A stretch of 64,000 nt of DNA, from the NCBI GenBank assembly GCA_031761405.1, contig JASEVX010000003.1:16223139-16287138 (forward strand). Direction: 5' to 3'. The translations under genes were made by a program, and so were the position numbers. Shown piece by piece: positions 23,963 to 35,680 of this stretch (its first letter is position 1; every line of letters starts with the position of its first letter). The notes under the pieces were generated by a model that was given only the letters and a program-made list of their open reading frames with translations, was not told the DNA's origin and did no database searches. This DNA is from Serripes groenlandicus (lineage: Eukaryota; Mollusca; Bivalvia; Cardiida; Cardiidae).

Positions 23963-26900
23963 ATGTCAACATCAACAGTGTCGCGTACACGCAAGGCGAA
24001 TTGGGGTGATGGCGAGATCAACACACTCGTTGAAGAGTGTGTTGATCATATTGATATAATCAACGGGTGTCAGGGGGAAGTGAGCAACTTCGATAAAGTT
24101 GTTTTTTGGAAAGAGTCGACAGAAAGGTGCGTATTGAATCGAATAATCTGTCTCAATTTCAAAATTGCGTATCGATATATCATTATATACCGGTGTTTCC
24201 ATGCTAGAACTGATGCCTTGTTAAATCAATTTAGTTTGAAGAGCGTTTACAATTTTACATACACATGTACTTCCAAATACGCATTATATATGCTGCGGTA
24301 TAAACTGTATCGTACAGGTCCCTGTTCTCGAATCGTACCTATTCCCGAACCTTCAGTTCAGGGACTGTTTATATATTTCCCAAACACATTATACGTAATA
24401 AATTGTATGTGAACCGGTGCTTTAATTACTTACACATAAATCGTTGAATTTATTTGTCAGTATTGTTGGTTTTGGACATGAATTTATAAGTATTCCCATG
24501 AGTCTTGAAAAATGTTAAGAGGTTAGCGAACCGGTGTTTCCATGCTTAGTAAACCGATGCTTTGTTTACTTAAAATAATTTGTTGAATTTATTTGTCAGT
24601 ATTGTTGGTTTTTGACATGAATTCATAAGTATTTCAATGAGTCCGGATAGGTCATGTAGACTTTAAAATTGAATACACATGACTGTTACAGCTCATTTAT
24701 AGTTATAGAGGCATTCCAGTATTGTGGCAATATATTTTTTTTATTATAATTTAATTAAAATATGATCATGTTTGTGTCATCACTATAGGATAAACAGTGT
24801 TGGAACAGGTGGGAGAACCACAGACGAAGTAAAAGACAAATGGAAGCATTTGAAGGTAGGCATAGTTAACAATGTTTTCATTTCAACAAAACAAATACTG
24901 TATGTAACCAAAACATGGATATTACAACAAAAGAAAAACATGCAGCTTAGACATATATATTTCAGCAAATTACAAATGTTTTATTAAATTTTTATTAAAT
25001 TTATTAAATTTATTTTATTAATTATTAAATTAACCTATGACTATAATGATGATTTCATTTGAATGGTTTGCCAACCATTTGTGTGTTTATGACATTTTCA
25101 AAGTGGACTGTTGCAGATCTATGAATATATCAGAATATTTGTTTACTTTTAACTGTTTTAAAAATTAAATTCAAATCAGATATGCCATACATTTACTACT
25201 TGAAAATTTTCAATTTAAAAAACCCTGTTTCTGTTTCATTATTTTATTTGTTTTCAGAGTATTTGTAAGAAGAAAGAGCAGTTGAGGAGGAGGGAGATGT
25301 GTAAGACCGGAGGAGGAGAGAACAGTGTGCTGTTGAAAGCATGGGAAGAGAGAGTGAGGATATTTATTTTTTAAATTTTAATTTTGCAAACATGTTTCAA
25401 ATAAAACACTTTAAAACAACTATGGCAACTTGCTCATTTGTGGTTGACTGGTATTCTTTCCAATGTAAGGTTTATGATCAAAACATTTACGTTACCTAAA
25501 TATGATCGGATTCTGCATGACTTGTTTGTGATGACAGATTCATGAACATTCCATTTCTATGCCTCTGGGAAAAAAGTGATAACGTTTAATATGAATTTGT
25601 ATTTCATTTCTTCATTACTTTCAAAGCTCGAGAAAGAAGGTAATAATTTCATGTCATATGTATTTTTTTTTGTATCTTAAACTTTAACACTACATCGTTG
25701 ATACTCAAAATTATTCATAGCCAAAAAATATAAAGATTTCAAACCACTTGTCTCATGACTAATCGGATTCATTAATATGGGATATCAATAAGAATGTTTT
25801 CTAATGTTTTATCAGAGAATGTATAATTATTTCAGATAATTTCAGTCATTCCCACAGTGTCAGTAGAAGGAGTACAGGATGGGGAGGATGTATTTGGGAA
25901 CATAGGTTAGATTTTCTCTTTTATATATATATTAAGTTTAAGTAAAAACAAAATACACTACATTTGTTTAGAATTTGCCAACCAGTATTATATAAATATT
26001 GCATGGCTTCCAGTGTGACAGTACATATTGTCAACATGAGGAAAATACTGTTACCCGAGGCGAAGCCGAGGTTAACAGTTTTTACACAAATGTTGACAAT
26101 ATGTACTGTCACACTGGAAGCCATGCAATATTTATTTTATTATACCGAACAAAATTACACGTTTATTCAATTTATTCTGTACCTTTGTAGGGGAGGTGAA
26201 CATGGGTAGATATACAACAATGTAACACACACATATGAATATACCGGTTAACAGTATACTGTTACATGGCACGCGCATATAAAGGTGACGTTATTGTTTG
26301 AAATTACGTCATGCACATGCATAACCAACATTTTCACGCGTGTGCCATGTAACAGTATACTGTTAACCGGCCAAAAACGTACTGGTAGCATGAGACAGTA
26401 GGAAATTGTCCATGATGAGTATATGAGAATTTAACATTACAAAGTCACATGAGGTATAATAAATTCATATACATATATATGTATATAAAAATATGATGTG
26501 TATATATAAATGTATATATATATAATAAAAACATAAGAGGTCCAGTATTGCTTCATTGTCATAAGGCAAAATTACCTTACCCAACCCTATATTGTCTTAA
26601 TCTGTTAGCAAGTTATGACATGAGGAAAACAAAAATCTATATATAACATAAGTAAATCCACCTAGTGGATTCAGGCGGAAATGTGTGTAGTTTTTGCCTT
26701 TTGGCCTCATTTTCATGTGCTGTGGTAGCAAAAGTTCTTGATTGATCCGAAATAGTTGTAAGGATTAATCTTGTGTAAATATATGGAAATCTATCAAACA
26801 GATTCTGTGAAGAAGATTTTTTAATTTTTGTGTGGGATTTTGGCCCTTTTTCCATGCCATGCGAGTTGCAGTTCTAAATGGATCCAACATATTTGTAGGC

Positions 26901-29900
26901 ATTACATAGAGGGTTAGCCAAAGAACATCCTTGAGTAATGATAGGAATATCCTGCAAGCAGATTCCAGAGAAAAACGGTGTTGAAATGTCAAACATACTG
27001 AGTCATTGTAATAGGCAGAATGTTCTATGTTTTCATGGTTTTACCTTACAATACATATTTTAAACAGCTTATACATTGTTATGAAAAGTGATATGGTAAG
27101 ATAATTTATAAAATAACAAAGTTCAATGTTTAAAATAATTTATAAAAGAACAAAGTTAAATGTTTAAAATGTATAATTATATAATATCTAATACAGAAAC
27201 AACAAAAGAATGTGATGAAAGTAGAAGAGATAAGAATCAAATTGCTGCTGCATCAACAACAGAGGTAATTTATTTATACTAAAATTAATTTATCTGATAT
27301 TGATGACTTTTGATGTTTCTAAAGGTACACAATTTAACAGAGTTCCCTTATACAACAAATCAGCAGCAGACGACTGTGAATTTGTATAGACAAACACACA
27401 GAAAATCTTCATTATTAGTGGTTGAATAACAGTTATAATTTAAATACATTATGGAAAAAAGAGAAACTGCTTGTTTTGAGCAATTTCTCCTTTTGGCACA
27501 ATGTTTTCCTACATCGTCTGCTACAGATGCATCAGGAAGCATCTATATAAGGGAAAGAATTTCAATTTCAATAAATTGATTTAAAGGAGAAATGTCTTAA
27601 TTTATTCTAACCTGCCAGTTTATTTCATTGTTGTTAAATTAAATGTTTAATATCCAAACCTTTCACAATCACAAAAAATCTTCAGCAAATGAATATCATA
27701 TTGAGGAAAATTTTATTTATTCAATTTAAGAAAAATAATTTGAAAATAATTTGTCAAAAGGATAATTTGTTTGTTTTGAGCTATTATACTCCTTGAAGCA
27801 CACTGTTTCCAAAAGTCACCTGGTATAGATGCATCAAAAAAAGTCTATATGTTAAAGGGTTAAATCAGAACATCAAACATTCTCAAGTCCTATATCTCAA
27901 AATACTTATCAGGGACTCATAAATAGGAAAACTTTTACCATAATTTAAAAAAAGTACCCAATCATTAGAGCAATATATTTGTAAAGTTACATTAATTAAA
28001 TGAGTGTCTCATTACAGGTTGCCGTGGTAATGAAGCCTATTGTGGAAAAAGTTTCACAAGTTCCACAAGTAAAAACAATGAAAAGGTAAACTGATAATTT
28101 GATTATATATACAGATTTTGTTTTTAATCAAAGCCTCAGAAAACCAACATTTAACAAGAGGACCCATGAGGGCCTATGCTCTACTTGCATGGATATGGCT
28201 GGTTTTCGAAAGGAACCAAGCTGTCAACAATATTTAACTACCATCTAAGTTTGATGAAGATCGGACTAACCATAGGTATTATAGCAATTTTGACAATTTC
28301 AAGGGCCATAATCCAGTCTTGCATTGGTGGATCTGGCTGGTTTGCGAAAGGAATCGAGCTCACATGGATATCTAACTACTGTATAAGTTTGATTAAGAAA
28401 CAATGAAAACTTAAATCTGTATCGTGTTAACAAGCTCTATTATAGCAATTTTGACAATTTCAAGGGCCATAATCTATCGTGTTAAGAAGCAATTGTTTAC
28501 GGAAGCATAAACATGCACGATGGACACAACGCCATCGCATAAGCCCTTCTGGCCAAAGGCCAGTAGAGCTAAAATCTGGCCTAACACATTTTACTTATTA
28601 GTCGCCGGGCAGAAGCCCGCGACTTCTATTTTTAATAGGTTTTCGGAAATCACATGGGAGGGGGGGTTATTATTAAACAATTTTTTTTTTTAAATGTCTT
28701 GAACATATTACAATTGCGTTTGTTTAAAAACACTAAGTTATGACACATCTAAAATGAAATAAATATTCCGATGTTTTAAGTATGTGCAGTTTCTTTATTT
28801 TGACTGGTATTTACGTTTTTGTGTTTTATTTACGAAGACAAATAGTCCCTATTAGCTAGACTGGGATACTTTATTTTCATAAACTATGTAATCAAAAGGC
28901 GATAACTACAAACCTTTACGTCGCACAGTCTAATTTGATTACATACGCGCACCTGCTTGCAGCCGATTATCGATATTAAAATCACGTCGAATTCTCCTTT
29001 TAATAGATAAGTATCAACATAAACTGGTAACAGAAACAAAAATAAGAATAATTGGTGAAAATATGTCTCAAATATAAGCCTGTTTATCGGTCGTGAACGT
29101 CGAAACGCATTTTCCTCAGTTTGTGACCTAGTTTCATATTGTCAAAATGTAAACAAAGCGAAGTAACCGGAAGTAAAATGTAAACTTAGAAAAGTGACTT
29201 TTTTATGCATACAAAAAATGTCGCACGACAAATTGATTTCTTTAACGTCACGAAACGAGTGCATGGGTCGAATATAGGAGAAAGACAGATACTATAGAAA
29301 TGCTTTTTTCTCTCGAATGCAATAACGCTTTGCCTGATGTTTTATTCACTTTCTTCGATGTTTGACACTACGACTCTATTTTGAAACGATCGAGGGTCAA
29401 CATTTCGAAAGAATGCTCAAACACCTTATTACAGATAGATAGCTAATATTACACACTTAAATGTTTAAATATATGTGATATTAAATGATTATTTGGCTTG
29501 AAACAAATTAAGAGAAGAACGAACTCTGATAAACAATAGATTTAGAAATAAAGAAAATCTGCTCTTTCGCACCCAATTAATTTCATACTTGCCACCTATT
29601 AAATAGTAATGGGACTCGCAACTGGCATTTCTCTTGCGCCAAACATATATTGTATGCATCAACGATTTAGATAAACAATTTAGCTGATATGTTGTTTCAA
29701 GTGTGGTCTACTTTTTAAACATTTTAACATCTGTGAAATATTTATTATAATTATTATTAAAAAGGAGGAAGTTCATGTCTTCAGCAATTTAACCGTTTTC
29801 TCAATGTTTTAAGCGTTTAAAGGTTTTCATTGTTGCTTCAAACATGGAAATATTTAATAGCTTTTTATTGCATGTAGATTTAAATCCCAAAATGTATTAA

Positions 29901-30558
29901 TTTGTTGTGGTTTTATTGACAAATACAAAACATCCAAAATCCTGACCAAAAGAAATCCTGAAATTTGTAGATCTATGTGGAATTTCAAAAATCCTGGAAT
30001 TAGTCCTTATGAAAACATTATGTGTATGTTTAGACTAATGAAAGTCAAGAATACATGTGTGTTAAAAGATAAATCAATGCAGTCTTTTCCGGCGACATTG
30101 ATGCTTTGCATCAACTTTCTCTTGTATCATATTATAATGAGCCATAATTTCTGTATCTTTCTTAAAAATGTCCAATGTTATCACACTGTTAAAGTTTTTC
30201 AGTTTTACTGTTTCAGATGGACAAAGTGTAAAGAGAAAAAATAGATAGTTGACATCTATGAAACATAACAACATATACGTTAATAACAATGGGAATGATA
30301 AATTATATTTCAACACTTGAATATTGTTGAAATACTAACAATCTGTATTTTTACTCTTTCAACAGATCATTAGAAGACTTGCAGGCAGAATTTTATGCCG
30401 AAAATATAAAATATTGCAAGGCAAAATGTGAAGAGAGTGAAAGAAAATTAACACTGATGGCAGCACAGGAAAGGTTTTTTAACGCAGCAACAGAGAGAAT
30501 AACAAAAAGCAGCACTGAATCACTTGATGATATTTTTAAAATGATTATTGAGCAGTAG
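23963..30558 (+). CDS. Harbinger Myb/SANT-like DNA-binding protein, seven exons, intact
   Basis: Exons are 23963-24126, 24789-24855, 25258-25353, 25836-25905, 27197-27264, 28018-28085 and 30366-30558. All have GT/AG borders and compatible phases and give 241 residues with no internal stop. In exon 4 only the first of two nearby acceptors keeps the frame. Residues 10 to about 90 form a Myb/SANT-like domain of the NAIF1/Myb_DNA-bind_5 type: RKANWGDGEINTLVEE, then KVVFWKE, then the GTGGRTTDEVKDKWKHLK segment with spaced Trp, and a Lys/Arg-rich tail. The end (SLEDLQAEFYAENIKY to IIEQ) is charged and probably coiled-coil. In known Harbingers this protein binds the element ends and carries the transposase into the nucleus. 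The stop codon lies in a foldback repeat starting near 30550. Confidence 0.85.
24016..24047. other. 13-bp-stem perfect hairpin inside the Myb exon 1
   Basis: GATCAACACACTC, loop GTTGAA, GAGTGTGTTGATC. It falls in codons for EINTLVEECVDHI of the DNA-binding domain, so it may be chance or a structural signal. Confidence 0.8.
25993..26135. mobile_element. Foldback element with about 43-bp arms
   Basis: TAAATATTGCATGGCTTCC followed by AGTGTGACAGTACATATTG and TCAACAT is matched inverted at 26090-26135. The centre holds CTGTTACCCGAGGCGAAGCC and GAGGTTAACAG. It lies in intron 4 of the Myb gene. Confidence 0.8.
26244..26370. mobile_element. 127-bp MITE with about 33-bp TIRs
   Basis: CCGGTTAACAGTATACTG then TTACATGGCACGCGC is mirrored at the right end (GCGTGTGCCATGTAACAG then TATACTGTTAACCGG). 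Each arm contains the palindrome TTAACAGTATACTGTTA. TTAA inside each arm would fit a TTAA-target element, but the inverted match extends past it, so the target site is unclear. Confidence 0.8.
26459..26530. repeat. AT/TATATA-rich microsatellite
   Basis: Runs of ATATACATATATATGTATAT and TATATATAAATGTATATAT in intron 4 of the Myb gene. Confidence 0.7.
27343..27559. mobile_element. Foldback copy, piggyBac-like family, in a Myb-gene intron
   Basis: GTTCCCTTATACAACA and AGCAGCAGACGAC at the left; TCGTCTGCTACAGATG and CTATATAAGGGAAAG at the right; TTGTTTTGAGCAATTTCTCC in the middle. A diverged partial copy follows at about 27775-27866. Confidence 0.7.
28150..28590 (+). repeat. Tandem-core repeat with AACAAGAGG...CCATGAGGGCC start and AGCTAAAA end
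   Basis: The start AACAAGAGGACCCATGAGGG is the inverse of the hairpin ends at 3630 and 4990. Two to three units share GGATATGGCTGGTTTTCGAAAGG and ATAGCAATTTTGACAATTTC, then AAGGGCCATAATC. The end has a hairpin (CTGGCCAAAGGCCAG) followed by AGAGCTAAAA. It could be a short Helitron-like element; that is inference. Confidence 0.55.
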
Positions 30559-30650
30559 ACGACTTTTGAAAACAATGCGGCAGAAGAAGAATTTGCTCAA
30601 AATGCATAATGAGCAATTTCTCCTTTTGCCACAATGTATTCAACTTTAAG
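30550..30650. mobile_element. Partial foldback copy overlapping the Myb stop codon
   Basis: GCAGTAGACGACTTTTGAAAAC is the family motif GCAGCAGACGACTTTTGAAAA with one change; that change makes the TAG stop of the Myb-like protein. GAGCAATTTCTCCTTTTGCC follows. Confidence 0.65.
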
Positions 30651-30788
30651 ATGATTTTACTTTAATTTTCAGAGATTTTCCATATTTTTTGCTAAACGTT
30701 TTAAAAGATTAGCTTCATGTGAGAAAGAATAAAACTCCCCCAATTGATTTACCGACCAAATTCACTATCTAAAACATTTTCCAATATA

Positions 30789-31003
30789 ATATTGTACATT
30801 ATTGCCATCATTTGTTTTGTACGTCCAATTTTAAATTTAATTTTTACCCTCTTAACAATATAACTTGTACTCTTTCAAGTTGAAGTTGTCAAAATTGCTA
30901 TAATAAAGCTTGTGAACACAATAGAGGCATCCAATAGTGTACATTATTGCCATCATTTGTTTTGTACATCCAATTTTAAACTTAATTGTTACCCTCTTCC
31001 ATT
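30789..31003. repeat. 65-bp direct duplication with an 80-bp dispersed repeat between
   Basis: TGTACATTATTGCCATCATTTG then TTTTGTACRTCCAATTTTAAA occurs at about 30792 and 30938. The segment between (CTTTCAAGTTGAAGTTGTC..AAGCTTGTGAACACAATAG) recurs at about 31505-31562. Confidence 0.7.
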
Positions 31004-31244
31004 TACAAAAAATCTGCCACAAAAAAACACCTGGTAAAAATATATGGTAAACCTCTATTAATCAAAACATAATCATTGAGTAGAATTGAAAACATTTTGG
31101 CAAAAGGAGAAATTAATGCTTGTTTTGTCATGTTGTTTTTAGTGGTGGCTTGATGCAGAGGCTCCATAAAGTGCCTGTATGATGGAATGGGTTGAATCCA
31201 CAATTATGTTAGAAACCATCGTACATGTAGTAGCTGACACTTTA

Positions 31245-31467
31245 TAACCATTTCCCTCATATAGTCGCTTTCTGACGTCTCTGCATCATATTGGATTGCA
31301 TGGTAACTTAAGGAGAATTGGCTCTAAACATGCAATTTCTCCATTTGTCTCCATGTTTTCAACTCTATTCAATTATTATACTTTCATTTAAAGAGAGTTT
31401 CCTATTTTTCGGTCGGTATGTTTTCAAAGTTGTCTGCTGCAGATGTGTTGCATGTAGGAATGGAATA
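31245..31467. mobile_element. Foldback copy, piggyBac-like family
   Basis: TAACCATTTCCCTCATATAG and CGCTTTCTGACGTCTCTGC at the left; AAGTTGTCTGCTGCAGATG and TGCATGTAGGAATGGA at the right. It lies between the two converging Harbinger genes. A further degenerate copy is at about 31005-31195. Confidence 0.75.
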
Positions 31468-31694
31468 AGTTCCACCAATTATCTGAACAATATAAATTGT
31501 ACTCTTTCAAGTTGAAGTTGTCAAAATCGCTATAATAAAGCTTGTGAACACAATAGAGGCTCCATTTACTATCTGATCTTCACCAAACTTATACAGTAGT
31601 TAGATATCCATGCACGACTGGATTATGGCCCTTGAAATTGACACAATTGCTATAATAACCAAAGGGCCAAGTCTAGCAGGCAGTTGATTGGGAA

Positions 31695-31795
31695 GATTGT
31701 TGTGTGTAGCACTTGTGTGAGCAAACCAGGAAACACATGAGTATATGACTGACAAATTCTTGAAAATGGCATTAAACCACAATCAATCAATCAAA
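31695..31795 (-). repeat. SINE-like fragment abutting the transposase stop codon
   Basis: Read on minus: TTGATTGATTGATTGTGG, then TTTAATGCCATTTTCAAG, TCAGTCATATACTCATGTG and TTTCCTGGTTTGCTCAC. It is the same family as 5493-5615. Its ATTG-rich edge supplies the TGA that ends the transposase frame. Confidence 0.6.
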
Positions 31796-32109
31796 TAACC
31801 TTATTATACTATTTCTATAGGCAACAGCCTCAACATCATTGACTTGTAAATTGTCTTGCATATCTTCACCTTGTAATACAGGTGGATCTTCTAATGGAAT
31901 ATTTAATTCCAAACATAAATTATGTAGTCTCATGCAGGCTGATATAACCTTGCAGCATTTCCCTGGTTGTAGAGGAAGGCATCCACCTGTTCTGTGTAGA
32001 CATCTGCAAACAATTATTTGATCATATTTAATTATGACAACAGAAAGAAGAAATCTAGTCGTTCAAGTTGAGCCACTCTGGCAAACTTGAAAAGAAAGCT
32101 AAATAAGAT

Positions 32110-32326
32110 GGCTAAAATCATGATCTGCAGCAGAGGACGTTAACAAGATCAAGGCAAAGAAGTGAAAAACATTTATGAAAGAAATGTTAATTATTGAAAG
32201 GAGTTGAAAACAGTGTGGCAAGATCAGAAATTATGCATGATGAGCAATTTTTCCTCTTGACACAATGTTTTCTCAATTATTCAGCTGCATAGGCTTTAGA
32301 AAGCATCGATAAGAGGGAAAGGGCTA
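32110..32326. mobile_element. Degenerate foldback copy, piggyBac-like family
   Basis: GAAAACAGTGTGGCAAGATC and GATGAGCAATTTTTCCTCTTG with a right end CGATAAGAGGGAAAGGGC. Left arm degraded. It sits in the last transposase intron. Confidence 0.6.
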
Positions 32327-32974
32327 GTCAGATTGACTGCTTACAGTAGTTTGATTGCATTATACGACCAAGAGGGAAAGTAAAGATCCACATTCTAAAT
32401 GCAATAAAATATTACGTTATGTCTTTAGTTTAATTGACATGGCAAACCAAGTTCACAATGGATCCAAGGGTTTTTCAGGTACTAAATAATTTCCATGCAA
32501 CCAAATAATGCTTATTATGATATTTTAGACAAGATCATAATGGATTGATTTAATCCTAGTGACTTTAATTTAAAACTGTTTATTTAACATTGATAGCAAT
32601 GTCAGCTTTAAGCTTATTTCATCATCATGTCTGCTTCCTGGAGACATGACCATGAATCTATGTTCGTGTGGAAATAACAAAATGAAAGATTCAGCCAATC
32701 AGGGGATTTGAACCCAGGACCTTTATCAGTGGAACATCATTTTTGCAAATAGGAGTCATGCACATTTTTAATTCATTTTCATGTTACCTGAATCTTGATT
32801 TCAACATCCCAAAAGCTCTTTCAACAACCATTCTCCCCCTTGATTGGGCATGGTTGAACCTAGCTTGACCATTTGTTCTGGGATTCAGAATAGGAGTAAG
32901 GAGGTATTTCTTCAATCCATATCCTGAATCCCCTAACAAATGGCCAACTTCTTGGATTCTTAGGTATTCCTGGA

Positions 32975-33930
32975 ACAAAAATTAGTAAAGGCCATTTATA
33001 TCTTGAAATCGAACAAGAACTATAATAAGAATGAAATTGTAAAGTTTTTGTCATTTTGCACCTTTCATGATGCCGCCTTGCTGCCCTGTTTTTCAACGAA
33101 ATTAATATGGCTTCAACAGTTTCTTCAGAATGTCACTTAAGGAACATTTCTACTAAATTATCTTGGAATCGGACAAGCAGATTATGGAGGAAAATGATTT
33201 TAAAGTTTGGGTATTTTCTCACTTTTTATGCCGCAGCAACCAAAGTTCTACATAGAATGTAAGTCTTTGAACAATTTTAAAAGAGGACCAACAAAAGCAC
33301 ATTCCTGTGAAGTTAAGTTGAAATTGGTTTATTGGAATGGTAGGAGTTTGTTTTCATTTGTAACTATAAGTTCAATTTACCCCTTTTGCGATCACGCCTG
33401 GTTGCTATGAGTGTGTAACCAATCAAAACGGCTTAAACAAATTAAGTAGAGGATCATTAAAGTAAGATTCCTATTATATTTTCTTAAAATCAGACAAGCA
33501 CTTTCATATAAGTGGCAATTTCAAATTTTGTAATTTTTCCCCTTTTCTGATGCTGCCTGACTGCCATGTTTTTTGACCAATCTGTATGGCTTGAACAATT
33601 TGTGTAGAATGTCACCCAAGAAACATTTCTAACAAATTATATTTGAATCTGACAGGCAGATTCGGAGGAGTAGATTTTTAAAGTTTTAGACATTTTTCCC
33701 CCTTTCTGATGCCGCAGCAACCAAAGTTCTCAATGGAATTTAAATCTTTGAACAATTTTGAAAGAGGACCACCAAAGGAACGTTCCTGTGATGTTTTTTG
33801 GAAATCTTTCTTGCAGTTCAGGAGGAGCTGATGTTTAAAGCTAAAAGTTAAAGACAGACGACAGACTACGGATAAAAAGTAATCAGAATAGCTCACCTTG
33901 AGCCTTTGGCTCTAGGTGATCTAAAAAAAA
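32975..33930 (+). repeat. Long repeat element inserted next to a transposase exon
   Basis: The left end TTAGTAAAGGCCATTTATATC starts within 10 bp of the exon 32788-32969 acceptor. The right end is CTCACCTTGAGCCTTTGGC followed by TCTAGGTGATCTAAAAAA, a hairpin then an A run. Two internal units of about 480 bp share GATGCCGCAGCAACCAAAG and TTTGAACAATTTTGAAAGAG. The same family is at 44820-46145. Its placement explains the missing transposase exon. Confidence 0.7.
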
Positions 33931-34194
33931 AGGTTGTTTATTGAAGCTGATCAATGCATCAAATGCAACACCAGCAAGGTGAGAAAGAAACCTTATTCTT
34001 TAGATAGAACAGCCAATTATGTTCAAGCATTATAACTCTTTCATTGCAAAATTACATAAAGAAGACTCTTCCATGTTTAAATTCTGACGTCTGCATTTTT
34101 CCTTTAACAAGAGTTATATTTTGAGAAAAAAAAGCTCATTACACAGAAATGGTTACAAAATTGTTAAAGTTCAATTACAAAGCCATTTAAATCT

Positions 34195-34382
34195 TACTCA
34201 TATACAACAAATATGCAACAGACGACTTTTAAAACCTCTGTGAATAAAAGTATAAAAGATGAATAAAATTGAAAATATTTTGAAAAATTTCTCTTGAAGA
34301 GCTTTAAATCCTTTCACACCATGTTTTCTTATTTTTAGGCAGAGGCATTAGAACGTTTCTGTACATATGAAAGGAGTTAAAT
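34195..34382. mobile_element. Degenerate foldback copy, piggyBac-like family
   Basis: CATATACAACAAATATGC and CAACAGACGACTTTTAAAA at the left; AGGCAGAGGCATTAGAACG, then ACATATGAAAGGAGTTAA at the right. Confidence 0.55.
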
Positions 34383-35054
34383 ATGTACAACAATGCAAAC
34401 ATTTTTAGTTTGTTACTTTTTCCCTTGCATTATTCAATATTTAACAATGATCTCTACAAACAATGTTGTCTCCATATTTAAAGCAATTAACATTTAGTCT
34501 GACATCATGATAATCGGTTAAAATTAATTTTCATATCACTCAATTCAACCAAGACAAACATCCCTGTAGATATTAAGGAGATATATGTATAATATCAGCG
34601 TTTTGTAATAAATGATTTAAAAGAGACACTTTTTCAATGCATTACTTTATAATTGGTATAATATTAAATCATTTCATCCGATTTGGTATAAGATTGGTAT
34701 AAGAAAGCATCTCATTTTGATGTTTATTATGCAATTGTTCATAATGGTAGATAAATATATGATGCTCCATACATACCTGCCTGTGTCATCCACAACACCT
34801 TGGACATTAATTGCATGACATCTTTTCCTACAAACAAATGCCGCTTCATGCTCCTTTGGTGCCACTATTGGTATTGATGTGCCATCAATGGCACCAACAC
34901 AATTAGGAATGCCACATTTCTGGTAAAATTTGTGTTTTATTCTTAACCTATCCCTCTCATTTGGAAATCTGAAACGTTACAAAATAGTAATTGTAGAGCT
35001 TATGTTAATATTCGAATTGGGTAACACAAATTCGAACCAATCTTACTAAGAATG

Positions 35055-35680
35055 GTTTGGATATGTGTGGAATGATCATAGTGTTACCAATGAATCTAAA
35101 TTTATATGTATATATCTACAAAGATTAAAAGACCAATATGTACAGAAATGGCGAGAACGATGTTACAGTAGCTCAAAGTTAAGTTAAGCTTTTATATAAA
35201 TTTTAAGACAAATTTCGATTTCCAGAATTATTTAGATGTGATAAATGTGGGGAAGTTCCGAAGGGCATCGGCAACCTTTAGAACTTCATCACATTGCCTC
35301 ATGATTGAAAAGGGCCGACATCTGGGATTGAATCGCCCTGAACGATTATGTCCCTTGTGTTGTCAGTCTGTTGAAACAGAGTACCATTTTATGTTTGAAT
35401 ATAGAATATATAATGATTTGAGGTAAATTTATATACCAACATGTTTCTGTAGTAATCCTACTATTGCAAAATTCAACAGTTGAATGAGCTAAACGAAAGG
35501 AAATGTCATAAAAAAACTAGGAATGTATATTTTTTATTCACTAGAAAGACGCAAGTCTCTTATATAGTCTTGTTATATATGTATGTCACTTACCTGTTTG
35601 TTATAATTATGATGTGTATTGTGTTTGGGCCGGTGGCCCAAACACTAATAAAGATGTTTGAGTTTGAGTTTGAATATGGA
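35055..35680 (+). pseudogene. 3' fragment of a LINE (C-terminus and 3' UTR) in a transposase intron
   Basis: The frame 35238-35426 encodes FRTSSHCLMIEKGRHLGL, then CPLCCQSVETEYHF, the C-terminal zinc-binding region found after the reverse transcriptase in several LINE clades. After the stop, pieces of the same protein continue in other frames (IPTCFCSNPTIAKF). The 3' end has a perfect hairpin, GTGTTTGGGCC..GGCCCAAACAC at 35621-35645, then AATAAAG and three GTTTGA units. It is a 5'-truncated, dead copy of a family different from the LINE at 52 kb; clade not assigned. Confidence 0.7.

Noticed and set aside
23963..24412. A 149-codon single-exon gene
   Set aside because: Likeness to the Myb/SANT-like domain stops at a GT donor at 24127 and resumes in the next exon; the remainder is intron.
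28176..28406. 76-codon plus-strand frame
   Set aside because: Entirely within a dispersed tandem-core repeat.
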